DNA of 64,000 nucleotides from Neisseriaceae bacterium JH1-16 (GTDB lineage: Bacteria; Pseudomonadota; Gammaproteobacteria; Burkholderiales; Chromobacteriaceae), in contig JAPDNP010000008.1 in the NCBI GenBank assembly GCA_025989215.1, positions 1 to 64,000 of the forward strand. The letters are read 5' to 3'. Below are positions 25,480 to 32,949 of this stretch, piece after piece (the first letter of the stretch is position 1; each line of letters opens with the position of its first letter). The position numbers and the translations under genes were made by a program. The notes under the pieces are model-generated. The model searched no databases, was not told the origin of the DNA, and saw only the letters and a program-made list of their open reading frames with translations.

Positions 25480-25937
25480 TCAGCAGCTGGGGGGCTGGTG
25501 GTCAACCCCGACAGTGCTTTTCGTGCGCGGACGCCCTCCATTCGCCTTACGTTGCCGGCGTGTAAAGCCGCTGCCGACGCAGGCGGTGGCACTGCTCAAC
25601 GCGATGCAGCCAATCATTGGGCACACCAAGCTCGTTTTTCCGAACCGGGACGACCGACAAAGGCCGATGGCCGACGCCGCTTTGCGGTCAAGCGCTGAGG
25701 AAGCTTGGCTGGGCCACCAAGTACAGCCCGCACGGCACCCGTACCACGGGGAGCACCCGGCTCAATGAAATGGGTTATCGGCCAGACGCCATCGAGGCGC
25801 AACTGGCGCACGCGAAGCCCAACAGCTTGCGGCGCAGCTACAACCACGCCACCTACCTCGACGAGCGGTGGGTCATGATGCAGGATTGGGTGGACCAGCT
25901 GGAGGCATGGAAGTTGGCCGCAAGGGCTGGCGGCTGA
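25480..25937 (+). pseudogene. Fossil tyrosine integrase (P4 type), C-terminal part, frameshifted
   Basis: The C-terminal third of a P4-family integrase spread over two frames. The first frame reads PLPTQAVALLNAMQPIIGHT and VFPNRDD (about 25560-25660). The second, from about 25690 to the stop at 25937, reads LRKLGWATKYSPHGTRTTGS, RPDAIEAQLAHAKPNSLRRS and YNHATYLDERWVMMQ. The H-x-x-R and final Y boxes are recognisable, although the HGxR arginine context is altered (HGTRTTG). The N-terminal two thirds are missing. It records an earlier, different integrative element in this place. Confidence 0.8.
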
Positions 25938-25961
25938 TCACGCCTACCTACGGCAACCAGA

Positions 25962-27131
25962 TCACATGAACTTACGCCGTTCCGTTTCGCCATTCCAGAT
26001 GACACCGTGCAAGAAGGTATCCCGTTCTTCCGGTGTCGTTAACGGGAAATTGGCATGCTGGGTATGTGCCATTAACTTCACTTCATCCGCCCATTGCTGA
26101 CGCATGTCGTCTGATTCCAGTCTTTCGCCACTCAGCGTCTTGGGGTCGAACAGTTCGGTAAGATCACGGGGGGCGGCACTAGCAGAGCACAGGCGAGAGC
26201 GGATGTTTGCTGAGGCTATTTCTACCATCAGCCCCGAGATGTCTTTCTGCAGCAGTTGCTCGAGCACTTTGATCCGTTTCGGCGCGGCAAAGTTGGTGTC
26301 TTTCAACTGTACGTTGTAGTACGGCTGGAAATGCCGGATCAGCGCCGCTTCGGCTAAAGCGACCTGCGCATGCCTGGAGAGTGTCAAAGTTCTCATCCGC
26401 TCCAGATGCGCACGTTCCTCCTCCGCGGTGGATAGCGGATCGGCTTGAAGATCACCACCCGTGCTCATGAAAACCCGACGATGCTCAAAGCGGTAGAGCA
26501 ATAACAGCACTTCCGAGTCGGGTCGGTAGGTCGTCGCATCGGCGAGGATGCGCTGCAATGTTGAGTGCTTGAGCAGTCGATCCAGCGCGGTTCGCCGCTG
26601 CGATCTGCCTATGCCTTGGCCAACGTAAATCACCTCCAGGTCGCAATCCTCATAGCTCAGGTCGGACTCGGCATTGGCGACGACAAAATGTGCAGGCACC
26701 TGCATCGGGCCGCGCAGGGTGTCCACGATCAGGTGCGTACCCGATGGCAGGACGCCGATGCCCTTCACAGCGTCACCGCTACACTGCCATGTCGCCACCA
26801 GGTTCCAGCGGAATGGAACGTGCACTAGGCCGCTAGCCCGTCTGACGACGAACAGGCCGTGCAGGATATTGTCGATGAAGGTAAATCGCTCCGGCTGGAT
26901 CAGTATCCGCTCCCGGCTACCTACGACATAGATATTGCAGTCGGCGATGATCTGTCTGAATTGCGCATCGGTTCTCGCGTCGTACAGGTCAGCCGGACTC
27001 AGGGCAAAGGGCAGGCTGGAGTAGAGATGCACACTGCCTTCTGTCACATATAGGCGCCGTGCGCGCGATTGGACGCCGACAAAATCCTCCACACCTTCTC
27101 TCTGTGCGAACATACTTGTTGCCGCTGCCAT
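25962..27131 (-). CDS. Unknown protein with a GIY-YIG-like signature
   Basis: A 389-residue protein of no family I know. Its middle resembles the GIY-YIG nuclease fold: EVIYVGQG (about residues 166-173), RLLKHSTLQRILAD (about 185-198), and EAALIRHFQPYYN (about 261-273), where Glu and Asn occupy the positions of the family's metal-binding Glu and final Asn. The first Tyr is replaced by Ile-Tyr. Residues 1-150 and 290-389 have no visible motif. No ribosome binding site is clear for ATG at 27131; 27113 is an alternative. It stands alone between the integrase fossil and a gap. Confidence 0.5.
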   Translation of the reverse strand: MAAATSMFAQREGVEDFVGVQSRARRLYVTEGSVHLYSSLPFALSPADLYDARTDAQFRQIIADCNIYVVGSRERILIQPERFTFIDNILHGLFVVRRASGLVHVPFRWNLVATWQCSGDAVKGIGVLPSGTHLIVDTLRGPMQVPAHFVVANAESDLSYEDCDLEVIYVGQGIGRSQRRTALDRLLKHSTLQRILADATTYRPDSEVLLLLYRFEHRRVFMSTGGDLQADPLSTAEEERAHLERMRTLTLSRHAQVALAEAALIRHFQPYYNVQLKDTNFAAPKRIKVLEQLLQKDISGLMVEIASANIRSRLCSASAAPRDLTELFDPKTLSGERLESDDMRQQWADEVKLMAHTQHANFPLTTPEERDTFLHGVIWNGETERRKFM

Positions 27132-27497
27132 GTTTATCGCCTAAATAGCCAAACTTGGTGATCAATCTACCTGTCATGGTGGCGGTGTTCAATCCTGCTT
27201 ATGGCCTGGACTCATCACGGCTGCCCCTTTTCCGCCTGACCAAGCTTGGCCGTCGCAGCCGGTGCATCCAATTCGACACGGACGCATCTCGATAGTCTGC
27301 TGTGATGGCATAGGTGAGGGTGGAATTTGAGTCCGCCAGTGAATAGCGGGAAAGTAGACGGCGGTTTTGGGCCGCTTGGCCACGATGGGCGTGGCCAAGC
27401 TGGAACGCCCCGTGAGCCTCATGAGGCCACAGCACACCGAATGGGCTTAGAACGAGGCGTGTTCATACCCTCTTGACAACAAGCCCTTCACCAAAGA
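27132..27497. other. Gap without a gene
   Basis: About 366 bp. Short open frames here have no ribosome binding site or recognisable product. I see no repeat or structured element that I can support. Confidence 0.4.
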
Positions 27498-28154
27498 TCA
27501 AATCCTACTGGCACCAAATCCATGGAGACCATCCCCATAGACTTTGGTGGCAGCCTTGCAGAGATAGCTTGCACGGAAAAAGAAGTTGGCTACGCTCTCG
27601 CCATCACCACGTTCCAAGCGATAGCAAGGATTGATCGGTATCTCGACCGAACCCCTGACAGCCTCCACAGACAAACCCAATGCACTAGCCCAGGCCTCTT
27701 GAAGACGGTTGAACATATTGTCTCGCCCAGGAGCAAAGATCCCCAACGAGCAGAAGGCATCGTAGTTCAGCAAGAACACCAAGTGGTAATGGGGACGACC
27801 ATGCTGCCCCTCCTCCCGAGCCCACACGTAGCGAACATCGCTGTCATGTGCGTACGGGTTCACCTGCCTGGCCTTACGTCGGTTGTTCTTGATCTTGGCC
27901 TTAACCGACCCCAGAAATCGTTCGATTACTTCATTGGTATAAGCGTAGTCTGGCAACTCCTGGTCCACTGGCAGGCGAAGATCGACCCTAAAGGCAAAGA
28001 CTCTTGAATAGTATCGCAGCGCCCTGTTAACGACCTGATGAAGGCTTTTTAGGTATTGGCTGATGAGCGGCCCTTTCTCAGTCTGAACAGACAGGCCATG
28101 GTAGGTATTGTCGTAGTGCAGTATCAGGTTAGTGTTCTTGGAATGGCGGATCAC
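27498..28154 (-). CDS. Inovirus Gp2-like / YagK-YfjJ family replication protein
   Basis: A 218-residue protein of the inovirus Gp2 / YagK-YfjJ C-terminal domain family, frequent on P4-like satellites and small islands. Features are RVDLRLP near residue 55, a central RYVWAREEGQHGRPHYHLVF (about 115-134) that has the H-x-H of HUH-type replication initiators, and a C-terminal NFFFRASYLCKAATKVYG. It probably nicks or copies the element DNA, as part of satellite replication. Start is GTG at 28154, since AAGGAG lies 8 nt upstream; the upstream ATG is out of reach of a ribosome binding site. Confidence 0.75.
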   Translation of the reverse strand: MIRHSKNTNLILHYDNTYHGLSVQTEKGPLISQYLKSLHQVVNRALRYYSRVFAFRVDLRLPVDQELPDYAYTNEVIERFLGSVKAKIKNNRRKARQVNPYAHDSDVRYVWAREEGQHGRPHYHLVFLLNYDAFCSLGIFAPGRDNMFNRLQEAWASALGLSVEAVRGSVEIPINPCYRLERGDGESVANFFFRASYLCKAATKVYGDGLHGFGASRI

Positions 28155-28571
28155 GATGCTTACTCCTTGGTGAGGTACATAACCTTCACACAAGGAGTAT
28201 TTTCTTATTGGTCACAGTTAAGAGACTATTGACATACATAGCCTTTCAACCATTACCAAGATGTTTTCTTCAAGTACGACTTCCATTAAATCTAATCACT
28301 TGAGTATGCACACCTGGAGGCAGGCTCTCCAATACATTAGCTGCGTAATTCAGCAATGGAACAATAAGGCATTACCCAATAAGCACACAGAGCAACACCT
28401 ATTGAACACTAGAAGTAACACTAGCATTAATAATACCAATACCGAAGAGAGACTATCCATGTCTCTCTTCGGTATTGGCGTTTAAACTACCATATAGCTT
28501 TGGAAATTACATGGCCAGCAACTCTGGGAAAATATCATCCTCTTATAGCTCTTCCAGCATAAGCAAAACAG
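28155..28571. other. Region between Gp2-like and AlpA-like genes, AT-rich, with a long perfect hairpin
   Basis: About 417 bp of AT-rich sequence with no convincing gene. It holds an 18-bp perfect inverted repeat at 28436-28478 (listed separately). Upstream regulatory sequence for the Gp2-like gene, and possibly a replication origin. Confidence 0.45.
28436..28478. other. 18-bp perfect inverted repeat, 7-nt loop
   Basis: CCAATACCGAAGAGAGAC (28436-28453) pairs with GTCTCTCTTCGGTATTGG (28461-28478) around TATCCAT. Only short T-runs flank it, so a terminator is uncertain. It lies between an HUH-like replication gene and an AlpA-like regulator, so an origin hairpin or operator is possible. Confidence 0.6.
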
Positions 28572-28811
28572 TTACGACTTCCGGCTACGATCTTCAATTC
28601 GTGCCGCAATCCAATCTTGAATCTCACTTTCCAGCCAACCGACGTGATCGCCTCCGAAGGTAGGATCGGCGTGGGGGAGTTTGCCATCCCTGATGTAGCG
28701 GTAGAGCATCCTTCGGCCATGGCCAGTGGTTGCCTTGGCATGGAGATGGTCACGAGCACCAGAGCGCCCCTTCAGAAGGTTGGCTTGGATCCATGGGACA
28801 ACGGAGGCCAT
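28572..28811 (-). CDS. AlpA-like excisionase/regulator
   Basis: A 79-residue protein. The second half reads RMLYRYIRDGKLPHADPTFG and VGWLESEIQDWIAARI, the pattern of the AlpA/excisionase helix-turn-helix: a recognition helix followed by an arginine-lysine turn and the W-x-x-x-E-(V/I)-x-x-W-I ending. Proteins of this family regulate integrase expression and excision of P4-like satellites. The ATG chosen (complement of 28809-28811) has only a weak ribosome binding site. It points at the Gp2-like gene, with the hairpin between. Confidence 0.72.
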   Translation of the reverse strand: MASVVPWIQANLLKGRSGARDHLHAKATTGHGRRMLYRYIRDGKLPHADPTFGGDHVGWLESEIQDWIAARIEDRSRKS

Positions 28812-29011
28812 GAATTCTCGACATGAACATGAGAAGGCACCCATGAAAGGCAGGAAAACACTAGGCATTAACACCACTCTTACACTCAATAGCACATCTA
28901 GAGATCAACTAGGATTCGTCTTGTTTGAATCTTTTATGGATCTTGAATCATTCTTGAACGATTCCTGCGAAAATTGGGTATGATCATCTGGTCTAGACGG
29001 CAGGATAGGGT

Positions 29012-29965
29012 ATGGCTATCAAAGCAGATGGGGTGTTAGGGCGAATCGCGGAGCTCTGGGGTGAAGTGCCTTCGGCGCGCGAGAGGAGGTGGCTGTGGAT
29101 GTGTTTGAAGTTTTTCAGTGATGGCCCACCTACCCAATTTTCACAGTTTTACAACCCAGCAATTGAGCGAACGATTAAATCTAAAGGCCAGTTCCTTGGG
29201 GGCGATATTGAGTTCGAACTTGAAAAATTATTGGTAATACATGCCACATCAATCCCAGTTCTACGAATGGGGCGATTTTTCAATCAATTGACGGATTTTG
29301 ACTGGATTGATGGGAACGATGTTCGCCAGCTCTGCTGGCTGATTGACCACATCCACAAAGGGCTGAATATCGAAGTTCCAGAAGCTAGAGCGAGATTGAT
29401 TGATCGTGATTATTTTATTTGCCTGACGGACATTGTTTCGTTGCCAATAGAAAATAAGCTGGGCTACCTCTCCAACCTTCATCGGTCGTGGATGGGGCAT
29501 TTAAAAGACACATTTTATCTTAATTGGTTTAACGACGACAAAGATCCGGGGCGATGCGCTTTTTCCTGGAAAACTCTTGATTCTCGACTGAAATCTACTT
29601 CACTGGACTCAATCCAACTTGACCCAATTATTGGTCAGGAATTCAGAAAATACCCTGGCGGCGTTGGTTTAAAATGCTATTTTGACTCACTTCAAGTTTC
29701 GGATTTTGAGAAGAAGAGTCACGTTGGTCATGTTAAGAAGCTTTGGAGCCAGAAAAAGTACCGTGAGAAACTAGAAAAGGATAAGGTCCGCCAGAGGAAT
29801 TTTGTTCTATCTGATACGACCATGAAGAATCTGGACAAGCTGGCTAAAGGGCTTGACGTATCTCGCACAGAGGCGCTGGAGCGGTTGATTGAACTCGCGG
29901 CCAGGCACGGGATGCCCGGTACGCAGGCAGGGTCTGATGCGACTCCCAATGGAGCCCTGCCATAA
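29012..29965 (+). CDS. Unknown protein with C-terminal ribbon-helix-helix-like tail
   Basis: A 317-residue protein, clearly AT-richer than its neighbours. Residues 1-225 match nothing I know, and are aromatic-rich (LWMCLKFFSDGPPTQFSQFY). Residues 230-290 are basic (KLWSQKKYREKLEKDKVRQR), followed by NFVLSDTTMKNLDKLAKGLD and SRTEALERLIELAA, which looks like a ribbon-helix-helix DNA-binding motif. It may bind DNA of the island. GGATAGGG provides a ribosome binding site for the ATG at 29012. No partner gene is adjacent. Confidence 0.6.
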   Translation: MAIKADGVLGRIAELWGEVPSARERRWLWMCLKFFSDGPPTQFSQFYNPAIERTIKSKGQFLGGDIEFELEKLLVIHATSIPVLRMGRFFNQLTDFDWIDGNDVRQLCWLIDHIHKGLNIEVPEARARLIDRDYFICLTDIVSLPIENKLGYLSNLHRSWMGHLKDTFYLNWFNDDKDPGRCAFSWKTLDSRLKSTSLDSIQLDPIIGQEFRKYPGGVGLKCYFDSLQVSDFEKKSHVGHVKKLWSQKKYREKLEKDKVRQRNFVLSDTTMKNLDKLAKGLDVSRTEALERLIELAARHGMPGTQAGSDATPNGALP

Positions 29966-30056
29966 GGAACATGCACAGCCAGCCCCACCGACAGACAGGC
30001 GGGCGGGAGCCCCTCAGTACGGGCTGGCGATTTCCCTGCTCCCTCATGCGGAACCA

Positions 30057-30833
30057 CTATTCGGCGCTTGGCTCGGGAAAATTACGGCCACCGCCGCTCA
30101 ACAGTTTCTTGACATCTGCTACCGGCCACAGCAATCGGCGGTTAGCGAGTTTCGTCGGCCTAATGCCAAGGTAGCTGCCATCCATAGAGTAGCGTTTGCG
30201 GATCGATTGAGGTTCGATAGCCAGAATGGCTGCCAACTCTTCCGTGTTTACGTGATCCCGGTTTGCCGGAATTGGCATCGGTACGCGCGGCGCACTCTTT
30301 TCCACCTTCTTAGGCACCGGGGTGCTCACTGATGCATCGCCGGACACCTGTCCTGCAAGGGCGTGGATTGCGCTGATCGTCTCTGCCGCCTGGGCGGCAT
30401 ATTCGGCAACAGCGAGAGGGATCGGGTCAGGGTGATCGGTTTGCACCTTACCACCGCTGATGACGTCAAAAATCAGGCGCATCCACTCCGTATCAACGTC
30501 GAGGTCCTGACACCATCCGATGAACTCATGGGGTGGAAGCTGAGTCGGCGTAACGGTGCCGTTTTCCTCATCATCTTGGCAGCGCCATTCCCATAGCCGC
30601 ATGATTTCGCGAGCCTTGATCCAACGGTCTACAACCTCCCCTTTGAAGGGCCTCCCATCGAGACCCGCCGCCTCACGAGGGAAGGCTGTACACCCTGCCG
30701 GTGGGTGCATACCCGACACGATGAGCACCCCTTCGATCGGCGTCCAAGTTGGCCGATCGAGGTACTGCTTCAACACAGCATAAAGCTGCCTTGCGGCATC
30801 GATGCGTTCTTGTGGTGATTGGTCGTTCGTCAT
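30057..30833 (-). CDS. Unknown protein with C-terminal helix-turn-helix
   Basis: A 258-residue protein when read from MTNDQSPQER (ATG complement of 30831-30833). The first 140 residues are helical with many tryptophans (WTPIEGVLIVSGMHPPAG, IMRLWEWRCQDD). The last 60 (NTEELAAILAIEPQSIRKRY, RLLWPVADVKKLL) match the MerR/excisionase-type winged helix in which a target-inserted helix is followed by a W-P-x-x-D/E-V ending. A DNA-binding regulator acting on the island is likely. A start 17 codons upstream is possible. No symbol known. Confidence 0.6.
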   Translation of the reverse strand: MTNDQSPQERIDAARQLYAVLKQYLDRPTWTPIEGVLIVSGMHPPAGCTAFPREAAGLDGRPFKGEVVDRWIKAREIMRLWEWRCQDDEENGTVTPTQLPPHEFIGWCQDLDVDTEWMRLIFDVISGGKVQTDHPDPIPLAVAEYAAQAAETISAIHALAGQVSGDASVSTPVPKKVEKSAPRVPMPIPANRDHVNTEELAAILAIEPQSIRKRYSMDGSYLGIRPTKLANRRLLWPVADVKKLLSGGGRNFPEPSAE

Positions 30834-31172
30834 AACCTCGTCGCAGCATCCCAACAATCTGAGGCGATCAATTATCGCCACCATCGTGAGATTTTAGCGT
30901 GCGGTAAGTCAGCAACACAAAGGGGAGCCGCTGCTCGTCTGCGAAGTTGCATCCAACCTACGCTGCTCTCTGCATTCGGTCTTCGGTCTACACAGCAGGT
31001 GCATGAATTGGCACACTTGGCCCCGTACGATGCCCGAAGCGATTTCGGAGTGGTAAGCCCGCTGGGCGCAGTCGGCCAGGATCAGTCGTTCGTACAGCAA
31101 AGTCAGAGCGGACAGTCACCCTTCAGTTCGAGGCCAGTCAAAACCAACATGCCAGCCGCAAGGATCCTTCCA
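30834..31172. other. Gap without a gene
   Basis: About 340 bp between two genes on the minus strand. I see no gene, repeat or terminator that I can support; short open frames here lack ribosome binding sites. Confidence 0.4.
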
Positions 31173-32168
31173 TCAATCGTTACCGTACTCCGGTTCGTAG
31201 GCGATTTCTTCCTCGAAGACCTCAACGACTCCCTCGGTAATGCCCGCCGCATTAACTGCAGTATCTCCGACTAGCGACAAACCGCACGTTGGACAGTGAA
31301 ACTCCGACGGCGAATAGGCGCGCTCAATGATCAGGTAGCCGTACTCGGCTCCAGACTGATCGTCTGCTGGCTGTTCCCAGTCCTCATCGCCAGCGACCAC
31401 CCCAATCGTCTTGCAGGATGGGCACTCGTTATACCAGTAGTGGGAGTACTGGTAGCGAAAGTCTTTGACGTTGGCGGGGCGCTTTTTTGTCTCAGCAACG
31501 AGCAGTGCAAACTTCTCCTTGCCCAGCTTGCCTAGTTCGGTCTTTTTGAATTCTGAGGCATGGTGTTTGACTCGCTGCTTGGCTGCTTCGGCTTCTGCCT
31601 GGCGATAAGCTTTCAGCATTGCTTTGGGTGTCTTAGCATCAGCCCCAAGCCACTCTTGTAAGTCCATATCCATGCTATCGAGGATCAGATCCGCCGCATT
31701 CCAAAAGTCGCCTTCCCAAGCCTCATAGGGCATGGCAGCACATGCGGCATCACCCGAGTGCAGTTCTGCGTTCCTACGCTCCGCGAGCTTTTTGCACTCC
31801 TCGAAAACGGGCGTTGAGAAGTGCGGTACTGTGTGTTTGAGCCTGGTGTACGCGACAGCCGCTCCAATGGTACGAACGGCGGTACCAGTGGAAATCCCGT
31901 TAGCCTCCAAAAGGCTGTTGTGGTTTTCCGCTTCCACGATCAATGACGGATGAATACCAGCAAGCTGTGTTTTGGCTAGAAGCTCCAAGGCGGCAGCAGC
32001 CCAAAGCTGGCAGTCGGTATCTTGGCCCGCCTGCTTGGCTTCTACGCTGCGCTTGGCAAAGAGCATAGACTTGGCCAAGAGAGCATCGTGAGAGAGTGCA
32101 GAGGGAGGGTGGAGCTTCTTGCCCTTCTTGGCAATTTTGAAGTAGTCCTTATTGACGCTACTGCTCAT
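31173..32168 (-). CDS. HEPN-like protein with C-terminal zinc ribbon, unknown function
   Basis: A 331-residue protein. Residues 28-170 are helical and end in KKLAERRNAELHSGD (about 126-140), where R132-x4-H137 fits the R-x(4-6)-H motif of HEPN ribonucleases, with the usual asparagine after the arginine. Residues 200-235 are a charged helix. The C-terminus has CPSC (249-252) and CPTC (292-295), the two halves of a zinc ribbon. HEPN-ribbon architecture suits an RNA-cutting or RNA-binding effector. Its start overlaps the stop of the TauD-like gene by 4 bp (ATGA), so the two are translated together. Confidence 0.6.
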   Translation of the reverse strand: MSSSVNKDYFKIAKKGKKLHPPSALSHDALLAKSMLFAKRSVEAKQAGQDTDCQLWAAAALELLAKTQLAGIHPSLIVEAENHNSLLEANGISTGTAVRTIGAAVAYTRLKHTVPHFSTPVFEECKKLAERRNAELHSGDAACAAMPYEAWEGDFWNAADLILDSMDMDLQEWLGADAKTPKAMLKAYRQAEAEAAKQRVKHHASEFKKTELGKLGKEKFALLVAETKKRPANVKDFRYQYSHYWYNECPSCKTIGVVAGDEDWEQPADDQSGAEYGYLIIERAYSPSEFHCPTCGLSLVGDTAVNAAGITEGVVEVFEEEIAYEPEYGND

Positions 32169-32938
32169 GTGGTCCCTTCTATGACACTGACCCGATACAG
32201 GGTGCGGTTTATAGACTTGGTGGCGTCAGCTCGCCGGTGGAGCATCTTCCAATTGTCGATTACCAGCACGCTTCCTGACTCCCAATGGTGAGTGTGAGTG
32301 GGTGTGAGGGCCTGATCCAAGAGCCTTTGCATCAGCATTTTGGCGCGTGTGGTAGCGCCTTGCATGCAGCCCGGGTCAAAGCGCACATAGGGCTGCCCCT
32401 TGGCTATCACCGTGGCGTAGAAAGATCTTGCGCCTGTACGCAACAGGAAGGGTTCTGATAAGGCATCTTCCTTGAAAGCATCTGGGACTAGCGTAGAGGC
32501 GTCTAGAAGCTCTGTGTTGGCGGTGTCGCCAGTGCTTTGGTGCATGCCCATCACCAAGTAGCGTGCAGGCTCTGTTCGGTGAGCCATGTCCATATGCCAT
32601 GGCTGCTGGCCAGTACTTGTCATGCGGCTTAGAGAGTTCGGGTGGGCGTCTTCGGCCTGCGTAGGCATCAATGTGTCCACCAGATCGCGCGAGCGTGTTG
32701 CCATGGGCGTGCCGAGGTGGCGTGCCAGCGTCAGTAAAGCCAGCTTGAAGGCTTCAGCACTTATGGAGTGGCGCCGGGTGGAGACCCAACCGCAAGCTTC
32801 CAGTGCTGCTTGCTCCTTTGGGGAAAGACGCCAGACTGGCTGCACCATGGGGCTTGGGATCGCTATGCTGATGTCGTGGGTATGGAGTTTTACCACATTT
32901 TTATACGACGGTAGAATTGTTCTTGCCGATATGGCCAT
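32165..32938 (-). CDS. TauD/TfdA-like Fe(II)/2-oxoglutarate dioxygenase
   Basis: A protein of about 257 residues of the clavaminate-synthase/TauD fold. The metal triad is visible: WHMDMAH gives H-x-D (about residues 115 and 117), and NWKMLHRR supplies the distal His (about 234). NRTLYRVSV, about 11 residues later, supplies the 2-oxoglutarate-binding arginine. Substrate unknown: none of the neighbours is metabolic. It is coupled to the HEPN-like gene downstream by a 4-bp overlap. The start is uncertain; ATG at 32938 lacks a ribosome binding site, and ATG at 32848 is possible and would leave a true divergent promoter region. Confidence 0.68.
   Translation of the reverse strand: MAISARTILPSYKNVVKLHTHDISIAIPSPMVQPVWRLSPKEQAALEACGWVSTRRHSISAEAFKLALLTLARHLGTPMATRSRDLVDTLMPTQAEDAHPNSLSRMTSTGQQPWHMDMAHRTEPARYLVMGMHQSTGDTANTELLDASTLVPDAFKEDALSEPFLLRTGARSFYATVIAKGQPYVRFDPGCMQGATTRAKMLMQRLLDQALTPTHTHHWESGSVLVIDNWKMLHRRADATKSINRTLYRVSVIEGTT
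32889..32917 (+). promoter_or_regulatory. Candidate promoter of the membrane SH3 gene
   Basis: TTTACC (32889-32894), a 17-bp spacer and TAGAAT (32912-32917), lying 33 bp before the TTG start at 32950. It falls inside the TauD-like gene if that starts at 32938. Confidence 0.4.
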
Positions 32939-32949
32939 GAGGAAAAATC

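Noticed and set aside
27189-27437. Two overlapping minus-strand short frames
   Set aside because: No ribosome binding site, no recognisable product and two competing frames, so no gene is claimed.
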